A program made the translations under genes and the position numbers. Below the pieces are notes generated by a model that saw only the letters and a program-made list of their open reading frames with translations, ran no database searches and was not told the origin of the DNA. From Streptomyces lomondensis (GTDB taxonomy: Bacteria > Actinomycetota > Actinomycetes > Streptomycetales > Streptomycetaceae), in contig NZ_BMWC01000001.1 in assembly GCF_014651035.1 (NCBI RefSeq), positions 310,001-374,000 on the forward strand: DNA of 64,000 nt, in the 5' to 3' direction. Positions 17,700 through 26,082 of this stretch are shown here, one piece after another. Positions within the stretch are counted from its first letter, which is position 1. Every line of letters begins with the position of its first letter.

Positions 17700-18680
17700 A
17701 TGAGCAGCAACGAGACTCCCCGCGGGCCCGTCGACTCCTCCCGCGTGCCCCGGTACGCCGGTCCCGCCACCTTCGCCCGGCTGCCCCGGCTGGACGAGGT
17801 CGGCCGCGCCGACGTCGCCGTGGTGGGCGTGCCGTTCGACTCGGGTGTCTCGTACCGGCCGGGCGCCCGCTTCGGTGGCAACGCGATCCGCGAGGCGTCC
17901 CGGCTGCTGCGCCCGTACAACCCGGCGCAGGACGCCTCCCCGTTCGCCCTCGCGCAGGTCGCGGACGGCGGCGACATCGCCGTGAACCCGTTCAACATCA
18001 ACGAGGCCGTGGAGACCGTCGAGGCGGCGGCGGACGACCTGCTCGGCACCGGCGCCCGCCTGATGACCCTCGGCGGCGACCACACCATCGCGCTGCCCCT
18101 GCTGCGCTCGGTGGCGAAGAAGCACGGCCCGGTGGCCCTGCTGCACTTCGACGCCCACCTGGACACCTGGGACACGTACTTCGGCGCCGAGTACACGCAC
18201 GGCACCCCGTTCCGCCGCGCGGTCGAGGAGGGCATCCTCGACACCGAGGCGCTCTCGCACGTCGGCATCCGGGGCCCGCTCTACGGCAAGCAGGATCTGA
18301 CCGACGACGAGAAGATGGGCTTCGGCATCGTCACCTCGGCGGACGTCTACCGGCGCGGCGCCGACGAGGTCGCCGACCAGCTCCGCCAGCGCATCGGCGA
18401 CCGGCCGCTGTACATCTCCATCGACATCGACTGCCTCGACCCGGCCCACGCCCCCGGCACGGGCACGCCCGAGGCCGGCGGCATGACCTCGCGCGAGCTG
18501 CTGGAGATCCTGCGCGGGCTGGCGTCCTGCAACCTGGTCTCCGCGGACGTCGTCGAGGTGGCCCCCGCGTACGATCACGCGGAGATCACGTCGGTGGCCG
18601 CGTCCCACACGGCGTACGAACTGACCACGATCATGTCCCGCCAGATCGCCGCGGCCCGGAAGGACTCGGAAGCCAAGTGA
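17700..18680 (+). CDS. speB: Agmatinase/ureohydrolase family protein
   Basis: A 326-residue binuclear-manganese ureohydrolase that splits a guanidino compound into urea and an amine. Metal ligands are visible in GGDHT (His128), FDAHLDTWD (Asp151, His153, Asp155) and [19 protein letters not shown] (Asp242, Asp244). The family includes agmatinase, guanidinobutyrase and guanidinopropionase, and these motifs do not separate them; agmatinase is the default name. The start is ATG 17700 with AAGAAGG upstream. The stop overlaps the GTG of the TPP enzyme (GTGA), so the two are coupled, and a symporter lies just upstream. Confidence 0.88.
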   Translation: MSSNETPRGPVDSSRVPRYAGPATFARLPRLDEVGRADVAVVGVPFDSGVSYRPGARFGGNAIREASRLLRPYNPAQDASPFALAQVADGGDIAVNPFNINEAVETVEAAADDLLGTGARLMTLGGDHTIALPLLRSVAKKHGPVALLHFDAHLDTWDTYFGAEYTHGTPFRRAVEEGILDTEALSHVGIRGPLYGKQDLTDDEKMGFGIVTSADVYRRGADEVADQLRQRIGDRPLYISIDIDCLDPAHAPGTGTPEAGGMTSRELLEILRGLASCNLVSADVVEVAPAYDHAEITSVAASHTAYELTTIMSRQIAAARKDSEAK

Positions 18681-20362
18681 CCCACGACCACGACCTGGTG
18701 CTCCGCCCGACGCCCGCCCAGACGGAGGCTGCCCTGAACCCTCCTCCCGGCCGCACCGGCGGAGACCTGGTCGTGGAGACGCTGGCCGGGCTGGGCGCGA
18801 CGACCGTGTTCGGGCTGCCCGGCCAGCACGCGCTCGGCATGTTCGACGCGCTGCGCCGCTCGGACCTGAGGTACATCGGCCTGCGGGTGGAGAACAACGC
18901 CGGGTTCGCGGCGGACGCGTACGGCCGGATCACCGGCGAGGCGGCGCCGCTGCTGCTGTCGACGGGGCCGGGCGCCCTGACCTCCCTGGCCGCGCTCCAG
19001 GAGGCCGCCGCGGCGAGCGCCCCCGTGCTGGCGATCAGCAGCCAGGTCCCGACGGCGGGCCTCGGCGGCGGTCGGCACGGCTATCTCCATGAACTGCCCG
19101 ACCAGGCGGCCTCGTTCCGGGGCGTGGTGAAGTCCGTCCACACGGTCCGCACCCAGTCCCAGATCCCCTCCGCGATCGAGGCGGCCTGGAAGTCGGCGCT
19201 GACCGCCCCGCACGGCCCGGTGTGGGTGGAGATCCCGCAGGACGTGCTGCTCGCGCAGACGGCGATCCCGGTGGTGACGGGCGGCGACGCCTTCCCCGAG
19301 GAGCTGCCGCCGCGCCCCGAACTGACCGCCGTGGCCGCCGACCTGCTGTCCAGGGCCGTCCGCCCGGCGATCATCGCGGGCGGGGGAGTGGTACGCGCGG
19401 ACGCCTCCGGCAAGCTGAAGCAGCTGGCCGAGCGGCTCCGGGCGCCGGTCGTCACGACCCCCGGCGGCAAGGGCGCGTTCCCCTGGACGCACCCCCTGTC
19501 CCTCCAGTCCTGGATCGAGGACCGGCACACCACGGACTTCCTGGAGGACGCGGACGTCCTGCTCGTGGTCGGCTCGGGCCTCGGTGAACTCTCCTCCAAC
19601 TACCACACGTTCAGGCCGCGCGGCCGGGTCGTCCAGATCGAGGCCGACCTCGGCAAGCTGGAGTCCAACCACCCGGCGCTCGGCATCCACGCCGACGCGC
19701 GACTGGCCCTCCAGGCCCTGCTGGAGACGGTGTCGCCCCGCGAGGACGCGACGGCCCCCGACCGGGTCCGGGAGCTGCTCGCGAAGGTCGCCGACCGTAT
19801 CGCCGCCCAGGAACTCACCCTGGAGCAGGAGGTGCTGGCGTCCGTGCGCCGCGCCCTCCCGGCCGGCTCCCCGTCCTTCTGGGACATGACCATCCTGGCC
19901 TACTGGGCCTGGTCGGCCTTCGACGCCAAGGGCCCCAACCACATGCACTCCGCCCAGGGCGCGGGCGGCCTCGGCTACGCCTTCCCGGCGGCACTCGGCG
20001 CGGCGGTGGCCGACCCGACCCGGCCGGTCCTCGCGGTCTCCGGTGACGGCGGCGCCCTGTACTCGATCGCCGAGCTGGCGACGGCCCGCCAGTACGACCT
20101 GAACGTCACCTGGCTCGTCGTCGACGACGGCGGCTACGGCATCCTGCGTGAGTACATGACCGACGCGTTCGGTACGGCGACCGCGACGGAACTGACCCGG
20201 CCGGACTACGTGGCCCTGGCGGAGTCCTTCGGCGTCCCCGGGGTCCGGACGACCCCGGAGAGCCTGGAGCAGGACCTCGCGAAGGCGCTGGCGTCGCCCG
20301 GGCCGTCGGTGGTCCTGCTTCCCGCCGTGTTGCGGATGTTCGCGCCGACGCACCTGGGGTGA
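18677..20362 (+). CDS. TPP-dependent enzyme, acetolactate synthase-like, substrate unknown
   Basis: A 561-residue three-domain TPP enzyme with PYR, central and PP domains. The PYR-domain Glu72 ([15 protein letters not shown]) that activates the thiazolium is present. In the PP domain the metal/diphosphate motif starts with GDG (456-458), but the Asn expected 27 residues after the Asp is Asp484 (VVDDGGYG). FAD-type residues of true acetolactate synthases are not evident. It starts with GTG overlapping the agmatinase stop, so it acts in the same pathway, perhaps as a decarboxylase or carboligase on a keto acid derived from the guanidino compound. That role is inferred. Confidence 0.8.
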   Translation: MTHDHDLVLRPTPAQTEAALNPPPGRTGGDLVVETLAGLGATTVFGLPGQHALGMFDALRRSDLRYIGLRVENNAGFAADAYGRITGEAAPLLLSTGPGALTSLAALQEAAAASAPVLAISSQVPTAGLGGGRHGYLHELPDQAASFRGVVKSVHTVRTQSQIPSAIEAAWKSALTAPHGPVWVEIPQDVLLAQTAIPVVTGGDAFPEELPPRPELTAVAADLLSRAVRPAIIAGGGVVRADASGKLKQLAERLRAPVVTTPGGKGAFPWTHPLSLQSWIEDRHTTDFLEDADVLLVVGSGLGELSSNYHTFRPRGRVVQIEADLGKLESNHPALGIHADARLALQALLETVSPREDATAPDRVRELLAKVADRIAAQELTLEQEVLASVRRALPAGSPSFWDMTILAYWAWSAFDAKGPNHMHSAQGAGGLGYAFPAALGAAVADPTRPVLAVSGDGGALYSIAELATARQYDLNVTWLVVDDGGYGILREYMTDAFGTATATELTRPDYVALAESFGVPGVRTTPESLEQDLAKALASPGPSVVLLPAVLRMFAPTHLG

Positions 20363-20462
20363 GCGCCGGCCGGACCGGCCGGACGGAGTTTTCCCGCTTC
20401 TCACATGGGAGGGCCAGGGCGGGGCACCTGTGTATCCGTCCACCAGCGAAGGGGAGCTGATC

Positions 20463-20705
20463 ATGGCAATCGCCGCCGTCATCGCCGTCTGTGTCGTCCT
20501 GGCCGTCCTGGCCTTCCTCGTCCCCCGCCTCTCCCGCCACCCCGAACGCGGCACGCAGCGCACGCTCGGTGCCGGGGCCCGGGCCGGCGGCAAGGCGCCC
20601 GGCTTTCTGGGCCGGATCTTCAGCAAGCCCTTCCACAGCAGCTCGCGCGCGGTGAGCCGCAGCGGTTCGGCAGGCCGCCGCACCCGCGGCCGCCTGCCCT
20701 TCTGA
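20463..20705 (+). CDS. Small conserved membrane-anchored protein
   Basis: An 80-residue protein from ATG 20463, preceded by GGGGAGCTGATC. The first ~22 residues form one hydrophobic helix (MAIAAVIAVCVVLAVLAFLV). The rest is a very basic Ser/Arg/Gly-rich tail (RTLGAGARAGGKAPGFLGRIF, then SAGRRTRGRLPF). It is probably a single-pass protein with a positively charged cytoplasmic tail. Similar short proteins are common in Streptomyces (DUF6411-like, from memory); the function is unknown. It is followed 32 bp later by polyphosphate kinase 2, possibly on the same transcript. Confidence 0.7.
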   Translation: MAIAAVIAVCVVLAVLAFLVPRLSRHPERGTQRTLGAGARAGGKAPGFLGRIFSKPFHSSSRAVSRSGSAGRRTRGRLPF

Positions 20706-20737
20706 CCGACGCGCGGGATGAGCGGGGAGCGTGATGA

Positions 20738-21694
20738 ATGAACGCCGAAGACGCGGACAAGCTGCTCGACGGGCTCACCGTCGATGCCAGCAGACGCGAG
20801 CAACCGGTCGTCCTGGACGCCGACGGGCGTCCCGTCCGCACCTGGCGGGAGAACTATCCGTACGACCGCAAGGTGGGCCGCAAGGAGTACGAGCGGACCA
20901 AGCGCATCCTGCAGATCGAGCTGCTCAAGCTCCAGCGGTGGGTCAAGGACACCGGCGCGCGCCTCGTCGTCGTGTGCGAGGGGCGTGACGCGGCGGGCAA
21001 GGGCGGCACGATCCAGCGGTTCACCGAGCGGCTCAACCCGCGCGGCGCACGGGTGGTCGCCCTGGACAAGCCCACCGAGCGCGAGGCCGGCCAGTGGTAC
21101 TTCCAGCGGTACATCGCGCAGCTGCCGACGGCCGGGGAGATCGTCTTCTTCGACCGCTCCTGGTACAACCGGGCCGGCGTGGAGCGGGTGATGGGCTTCT
21201 GCTCCAAGGACGAGTACGAGCTGTTCCTCGACCAGTGCCCCGCCTTCGAGCGGATGCTGGTCGACGACGGCGTCCTGCTGGTCAAGTTCTGGTTCTCCGT
21301 CTCCCGCGCGGAGCAGCGCACCCGCTTCGCGATCCGGCAGGTCGATCCGGTGCGCCAGTGGAAGCTCTCCCCGACCGACCTGGCCTCGCTGGACCTCTGG
21401 GACGACTACACCGAGGCGAAGGTCGACATGTTCCGCGCCACGGACACCGCGCACGCCCCCTGGACCGTCGTCAAGAGCAACGACAAGCGGCGCGCCCGGC
21501 TGGAGACCATGCGCAGTCTGCTGTCGCGCATCGACTACGCCAGCAAGGACCGTGAGGCGGTCGGCACCCCCGACCCCCTCATCGTCGGCGCCGCCGACAC
21601 CCTCCTGGAGCCCGGTGAGGAGGACACCGCGCTGTCACCCACCCCGTTGTCCTACGGCGCCGACGGGCCCGGCCGGCACCCCGAGACCGACTGA
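20738..21694 (+). CDS. ppk2: Polyphosphate kinase 2
   Basis: A 318-residue PPK2-family kinase that moves phosphate between polyphosphate and nucleoside di- or monophosphates. It has the N-terminal NYPYDRKVGRKEYERTKRILQIELLKLQRW, Walker A EGRDAAGKGG (81-90), the lid region RFTERLNPRGARVVAL, and Walker B IVFFDRSWYNRAGVERVMGF (FFDR 137-140), followed by PVRQWKLSPTDLASLDLWDDYTEAK. Single-domain members of this length are usually class I enzymes. The last ~45 residues form a variable acidic tail. The gene is compact, with an upstream GGGGAGCG. Confidence 0.93.
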   Translation: MNAEDADKLLDGLTVDASRREQPVVLDADGRPVRTWRENYPYDRKVGRKEYERTKRILQIELLKLQRWVKDTGARLVVVCEGRDAAGKGGTIQRFTERLNPRGARVVALDKPTEREAGQWYFQRYIAQLPTAGEIVFFDRSWYNRAGVERVMGFCSKDEYELFLDQCPAFERMLVDDGVLLVKFWFSVSRAEQRTRFAIRQVDPVRQWKLSPTDLASLDLWDDYTEAKVDMFRATDTAHAPWTVVKSNDKRRARLETMRSLLSRIDYASKDREAVGTPDPLIVGAADTLLEPGEEDTALSPTPLSYGADGPGRHPETD

Positions 21695-21713
21695 CGCTCC
21701 CCGTCGGTGGGTG

Positions 21714-22121
21714 TCACTCGGCAGCGGTCTCGGCGGGGCGGAAGCACGCGGTCACCGACTTGCCGTGCCGCTGGCAGCGCATCCCCCACTCGTCGGCGAG
21801 CTCCTGCACGATCGCCACGCCGCGGCCGCCGACGTCCCCCGGCTCCGCCCGGCGCGGGCGGGGCAGCGTCGGGTCCTCGTCATGGACGCTCACATGGAGA
21901 CAGTCGCCGTCCCACGTGAGGACCAGATGGGCGTCGCTGTGCGCGTGGACGTGCGCGTTGGTGATCAGCTCGGAGACGGTCAGCACGACGGCGTCCACCG
22001 TGTCCGGCTCCGTGGCGGCCCACGGCAGGGACGCGAGACGCTCGCGCGTCCACTCCCGCCCGGACCGTACCCCCTCGGACATGGGGAACGAATGCGCCCA
22101 TCCCATAGCCTTCACCGCCAC
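21714..22121 (-). CDS. Anti-sigma factor-type ATP-binding protein (RsbW-like)
   Basis: About 135 residues with a GHKL/HATPase_c_2 fold: N box SELITNAHVHAHS, G1-like VHDEDPTLPRP and G2 GGRGVAIVQELADEWGMR. Streptomyces encode many such stand-alone kinases that phosphorylate anti-anti-sigma factors or bind sigma factors; none is encoded next to it, so the partner is unknown. Starts at GTG 22121, GTG 22115 or ATG 22106 are all possible; GGGGGC lies 8-10 nt before the first. The gene converges on ppk2 with 19 bp between. Confidence 0.8.
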   Translation of the reverse strand: MAVKAMGWAHSFPMSEGVRSGREWTRERLASLPWAATEPDTVDAVVLTVSELITNAHVHAHSDAHLVLTWDGDCLHVSVHDEDPTLPRPRRAEPGDVGGRGVAIVQELADEWGMRCQRHGKSVTACFRPAETAAE

Positions 22122-22200
22122 CGTCCCGCCCCCATCTGCCTCGGCCACTCTTCGGTGCCTGGTACGGGTACCCGGCACCCGCACCACCAGACATGAGGAC

Positions 22201-22234
22201 GGTGGGCCACCCGCGACTCACCGGGCGGCCCACG
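22201..22234 (-). terminator. Hairpin after the secreted metalloprotease gene
   Basis: GTGGGCC (22202-22208) pairs with GGCCCAC (22227-22233), extended inside by a 4-bp CCCG/CGGG stem. It begins 12 nt beyond the metalloprotease stop on the minus strand. Confidence 0.55.
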
Positions 22235-22245
22235 CGCACCGGTTC

Positions 22246-22860
22246 CTAGAGGCCGTCGCGGACCATCGCGGCGACGATGTGGACGTGGCGGTCGGCCGCC
22301 GTGTTCGACCACTCGTTGTCGTAGTTCAGGCCGTAGGGCCAGAAGTGCCCGCCGCCGGTGGAGATCTTGGCGCCGGAGCCGTCGTACTGCCTGACGAGCG
22401 CGGTGGCCTGCGCGCCGGTCCAGGTGCCGCTGCCGCCGAGGCGCGACCAGCCGCCGCTCAATCCCACGCCGATGGTGTGGGAGATCTCGTGCAGGGCCGT
22501 CCGCTCGTTCATGTAGCTGCGGTTGCTGCCGAAGCGGATCGTGCCGTTCATGCTGCCGTCGGCGGTGGGGACGCCCGGCTCGTAGCGGACGGTGATGGTC
22601 TTGCCCAGGTCGCTGAGGTTGTTGTAGCGGGCCACCGCCGCGTTCATGGCCTTCGTGATGAGGTCGTAGGCGGAGCGCTGGTCCGCGGTGGGGTTGCTCG
22701 CGCGGACGAGGGACCAGGTGATGGTGGCCGCCGCGGCGCGTTCCCGGGCCGGGGCGGGCGGGGTGTGGGGGGTGGCGGCCTGGGCGACGCCCGGGCCGGC
22801 CAGCAGCGCGGCGGTCACGGCGGCTATGAGCGCCTTGCGGGACGCCTTGCGTGGGCTCAT
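22246..22860 (-). CDS. Secreted zinc metalloprotease-like protein
   Basis: A 204-residue precursor. It has a basic N-terminus, a hydrophobic core (ALIAAVTAALLAGPGVAQA) and a signal peptidase site after about residue 28. The mature part holds TALHEISHTIGVGLSGGW, in which HEISH is the HExxH zinc motif followed by an xxG continuation. A third ligand could be one of the His residues near the C-terminus (GGHFWPYG or ADRHVHIV). It is too different from snapalysin for me to name it. The start at ATG 22860 has AGGAGG 8 nt upstream. A perfect 14-bp palindrome lies 39 bp upstream and a hairpin follows the stop. Confidence 0.75.
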   Translation of the reverse strand: MSPRKASRKALIAAVTAALLAGPGVAQAATPHTPPAPARERAAAATITWSLVRASNPTADQRSAYDLITKAMNAAVARYNNLSDLGKTITVRYEPGVPTADGSMNGTIRFGSNRSYMNERTALHEISHTIGVGLSGGWSRLGGSGTWTGAQATALVRQYDGSGAKISTGGGHFWPYGLNYDNEWSNTAADRHVHIVAAMVRDGL

Positions 22861-22898
22861 GTGCGGATCCTCCTGTGGGGGGTGGCCGTCACGATGTT

Positions 22899-22912
22899 TG
22901 CGAAACTTCGCA
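22899..22912. promoter_or_regulatory. Palindromic candidate operator upstream of the metalloprotease gene
   Basis: TGCGAAACTTCGCA has perfect 6-bp arms around a 2-bp AC centre, 39 bp upstream of the metalloprotease start. A second small dyad, GGTGAA (22965-22970) with TTCACC (22976-22981), lies further up. No regulator gene is adjacent, so the binding protein is unknown. Confidence 0.45.
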
Positions 22913-23054
22913 CGGTGTTCGGGATCTCGTACAAACGGCGCCGCTGTCGACATCAGAGGAGGAAGGTGAAAGCCCTTCACCGACACGGCAGTTGGCGCGC
23001 TGTCGACCGCAAGTATCCCGGTGGGAAAGGTGGCGTCAAGAGTTCCCGCAGAGG

Positions 23055-23675
23055 TCAGTGGAACCAGAAGAGCAGCGTGTCCGGATTCATCCCGAGCGTC
23101 CGCGCGCTCTCCCACTCCTCCGCCTCGAACCGCATGACCTCGGCGAACCGGCGGGCCGCGTCGCGGAATTCGGGAGTGAGACGGTCCAGTACGGACGCGT
23201 AGGCGTCGGCGAGGGCGGCGGCCCGCTGGGCCGGCAGGGTGCCGATGGCGGGCACGGCGTCGCCGGGGTGGGGCAGGCGCAGGGGCGGGCCGCTGAACAG
23301 GAACGTGCCGGGGAGCAGGTCCGACGGGACGCCGTGCCGGGCCAGTTCGTCGTCCATGGCGTAGAACCACGCCGGACGCCGCCAGGCGCCGAGGTCGGTG
23401 GGGTCGGAGAAGTGCGCCGCGACGACCTGGTAGAAGGCGTAGCTGTACGAGGGGCAGAGGTCGGTGCTCGGGGTGCCGTCGATCAGCTCGTCCAGGGCCC
23501 GGCGGATGGAGATGTCGAGGTCGATGCCCTGTTCCCGGAACCGGGCGTCGGTGCGCTCGCACTCCGTGCGCACCCGGGCGAGCGTGCGCTCCTGCTGCTC
23601 GGTCCGCTCCACCGCGGTGAGCAGCCGCACCACTGTCCGCATGTCGCCGGTGCTCATCTCGAGGCAGTAGCCCAC
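23055..23675 (-). CDS. Conserved hypothetical cytoplasmic protein
   Basis: A 206-residue soluble protein, mostly helical, rich in Arg/Glu and aromatic residues. Notable segments are MRTVVRLLTAVERTEQQERTLARVRTEC, PSYSYAFYQVVAAHFSDPTDLGAWRRPAWFYAMDDEL and VMRFEAEEWESARTLGMNPDTLLFWFH. It has no signal peptide, membrane helix or catalytic motif that I can name. The style resembles Streptomyces DUF7691-type proteins, which are of unknown role. The GTG at 23675 is chosen because the family N-terminus starts MGY; ATG 23657 is an alternative. It stands alone between two minus-strand genes. Confidence 0.65.
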   Translation of the reverse strand: MGYCLEMSTGDMRTVVRLLTAVERTEQQERTLARVRTECERTDARFREQGIDLDISIRRALDELIDGTPSTDLCPSYSYAFYQVVAAHFSDPTDLGAWRRPAWFYAMDDELARHGVPSDLLPGTFLFSGPPLRLPHPGDAVPAIGTLPAQRAAALADAYASVLDRLTPEFRDAARRFAEVMRFEAEEWESARTLGMNPDTLLFWFH

Positions 23676-23731
23676 CGTTCGTTTCCCTTCACCCGTTCAC
23701 CGGACACCGGTGTCCATGATCGGGGACGCGG

Positions 23732-23764
23732 GAACGGCCCCGGACCGAGGGGTCGGGGCCGTTC
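23732..23764 (-). terminator. Terminator of the GT39-type gene
   Basis: GAACGGCCCCG-G-ACC (23732-23746) pairs with GGTCGGGGCCGTTC (23751-23764) with one bulged G and a 4-nt loop, 31 bp beyond the stop of the minus-strand glycosyltransferase gene. Confidence 0.8.
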
Positions 23765-23795
23765 GAGCCTGCGTACGCACCGGGGTGACGCGGCG

Positions 23796-25937
23796 TCAGC
23801 TCACGTCGGACGGGTCCAGGCGGTAGATCGCCGACTGGTCCGACTGCGCCGAGGACCCGGAGGACGATCCCGAACTCGTCGCCGAATTCGTGCTCTTGCT
23901 GTAGTCGCTCTCCTTGACCGCCGTGCCGTGCTTCTGCACCCACGCCGTGACCTCGGAGCTGACGGTGGAGCCGCCGCCCCCCGGACCGCCGCCCATGCCG
24001 CCGCCGAGCTGGACGTAGTGCAGCTCGCCGTTCTTCACCAGCTCCTTGAGCCTGGCGAGGGTCATCGCCTTGTCGCTGCCGGACCAGCCCCACATGGAGA
24101 TGACGGGCTCGCCGCTGCTCAGGATGAGCTGGGCCGCGCCCTGCGAACTGGACACCGCCAGCAGCCAGGTGGCGCCGTCCTGGTGCTTCTTCAGGTACGA
24201 GATCAGCTCGCTGCTCGCGCCGCCGCCCATGCCGCCGCCCATGCGGCCGGACTGCCGGGTGCCGGAGGCGTCGTCGGACGCCGTGCCGCCGGTGCCGTTC
24301 GGGGGCATGCCGCCCGCCCCTCCGGGAGCCTGACCGCTCTGCGCGCCCTGCCCGTTCTGTCCGTTCTGACCGCCGGGCGGCATCCCGCCGCCCGGGAACC
24401 CCCGGCCGCCGCCGCTCCCGCCCCCGGGCCCGCCGAAGCCACCGCCCGTCGACGGCCCGGCCGTCGGGTTCGTACCGCCCATGCCGCCGCCGGCTCCGGA
24501 CGACGGCACCGACCAGGCGTACGCGGCCGGTCCCGCCACCGCCGCGGCGATCGCGGCCGCCACCGACACCGCCAGCAACCGCAGCCGCAGGCCCGAGGCG
24601 CCGGAGCGGAAGACGAACAGGCCCGCGATCGCCAGCGCCATCACGACCAGGACGGCAGGCCACAGCCAGGTGTTCCAGCCGGAGGCCCGCCGCAGCAGCA
24701 CCGCGGCCCAGACGGCCGTGACGCCCAGCCCGAGGGGCAGCACCCAGACCCACCGCCGGTCCGCGCGGAAGGCCCGCAGCAGCATCACACCGCCGCCCCC
24801 GCACAGGGCCGCGATGCCCGGCGCGAGCGCGGTCGTGTAGTACGGGTGCATGGTGCCCTCGGCCAGCGCGAAGGTCAGGTAGTGCAGGGCGGTCCAGCCG
24901 CCCCACAGCACGAGCGCGGCCCGGGTGAGGTCGGTGCGCGGGGCGCGGCCGCACAGCACGAGGCCGCCGACGAGGGCGATCCCGGCGAAGGGGATCAGCC
25001 AGGAGATCTGGCCGCCGAGGATGTCGTTGAACATCCGGCCGAGGCCCGCGGTGCCGGAGAAGCCGCCGCCCCCGCCCCCTCCGCCGTTGCCGTCACCGCC
25101 GAAGATCCGGCCGAGGCCGTTGTAGCCCATGATCAGATTCGAGGCCGAACCGTCCGTCGAACCGCCGATGTACGGCCGCTCGGAGGCCGGCACCAGCGAC
25201 ACGGCCGCCGCCCACCAGAAACTGGACACCGCCAGCACGACACCGGCGAGCAGCAGGTTCACGATCCGCTTCGCGAGCGCGGGCCGGGCCGCGTACAGGT
25301 AGACCACGAACACGGCGGGCAGCGCGATGTACCCCTGGAGCATCTTGGTGTTGAAGGCGAGCCCGAAGCAGGCCGCCGAGCCGAGCAGCGGCAGCAGCCG
25401 CCCGTCGCGGGTCGCGCGCAGGGCGAGGGCCGCGCCGGACACCATCAGGAAGACCAGCAGGGTGTCGGGGTTGTTGTCCCGGTTGATGGCGACCGTGATC
25501 GGGGTGAGGGCCAGGACGAGGGCCGCCACGGCCGCCGCCGCGTGCCCGAACACCCGCTTCACGCAGGAGTGCAGGATCCAGATGGTGGCCAGCGCAGCGA
25601 CGACCATCGGCGCCATCATCTGCCAGGTGCCGTAGCCGAGGACCCGGCAGGACAGGCCCATCACCATCAGCGCGAGCGGCGGCTTGTCGACGGTGAGGAA
25701 GTTCCCGGCGTCCAACGAGCCGAAGAACCACGCCTTCCAGCTCTCGGTGCCGCTCAGCACGGCGGCACTGTAGAAGCTGTTGAGGCCGGAGCCGGACAGG
25801 TTCCAGGAGTAGAGCACCGCGGCCAGGGCGAGGATCGCGAGCAGCGCGGGGAGCGACCAGCGCGGGGCGGCGGTGTCCCGGGGCGGGGACGCGGCGGGCT
25901 CCGCGGTGCGGGGCTGGGTTTCGGTGGCAGATGTCAC
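23796..25937 (-). CDS. GT39/ArnT-like membrane glycosyltransferase with Gly-rich linker
   Basis: A 713-residue protein. An N-terminal membrane half (~residues 30-470) has about 12 helices and the PMT-family first-loop region (SFYSAAVLSGTESWKAWFFGSLDAG then NFLTVDKPPLALMVMGL), where the acidic catalytic residues lie. A Gly/Pro/Asn/Gln-rich stretch follows (~490-560), then a ~130-residue soluble C-terminal domain (ELISYLKKHQDGATWLLAVSSSQGAAQL). Family 39 enzymes move a sugar from a polyprenyl-phosphate donor to an extracellular acceptor; donor and acceptor are unknown. GTG 25937 is chosen because upstream extension is non-homologous. It is divergent from the serine hydrolase gene. A second Gly-rich run (~303-312) lies in a loop. 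Confidence 0.88.
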   Translation of the reverse strand: MTSATETQPRTAEPAASPPRDTAAPRWSLPALLAILALAAVLYSWNLSGSGLNSFYSAAVLSGTESWKAWFFGSLDAGNFLTVDKPPLALMVMGLSCRVLGYGTWQMMAPMVVAALATIWILHSCVKRVFGHAAAAVAALVLALTPITVAINRDNNPDTLLVFLMVSGAALALRATRDGRLLPLLGSAACFGLAFNTKMLQGYIALPAVFVVYLYAARPALAKRIVNLLLAGVVLAVSSFWWAAAVSLVPASERPYIGGSTDGSASNLIMGYNGLGRIFGGDGNGGGGGGGGFSGTAGLGRMFNDILGGQISWLIPFAGIALVGGLVLCGRAPRTDLTRAALVLWGGWTALHYLTFALAEGTMHPYYTTALAPGIAALCGGGGVMLLRAFRADRRWVWVLPLGLGVTAVWAAVLLRRASGWNTWLWPAVLVVMALAIAGLFVFRSGASGLRLRLLAVSVAAAIAAAVAGPAAYAWSVPSSGAGGGMGGTNPTAGPSTGGGFGGPGGGSGGGRGFPGGGMPPGGQNGQNGQGAQSGQAPGGAGGMPPNGTGGTASDDASGTRQSGRMGGGMGGGASSELISYLKKHQDGATWLLAVSSSQGAAQLILSSGEPVISMWGWSGSDKAMTLARLKELVKNGELHYVQLGGGMGGGPGGGGSTVSSEVTAWVQKHGTAVKESDYSKSTNSATSSGSSSGSSAQSDQSAIYRLDPSDVS

Positions 25938-26082
25938 CCCAGCAGCGTGGGCGGCCCTGGTGTGTGGCCGCTGTGCCGAAGCTGGCCCCTTCCTGTGAAA
26001 CCGCACAGCGCCCGATAACGACTCGCACAAGCCTTCGCCGAACCGCACAACCTTTCCCTCGTCCCGAGGAGTCATGGGGTGC

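Noticed and set aside
18575..21454. A 959-codon minus-strand open frame
   Set aside because: Shadow of the TPP enzyme and polyphosphate kinase genes, both with clear motifs on the plus strand.
22851..26018. A 1055-codon plus-strand open frame opposite the glycosyltransferase
   Set aside because: Antisense shadow; the minus strand has membrane helices and a family match with a terminator.
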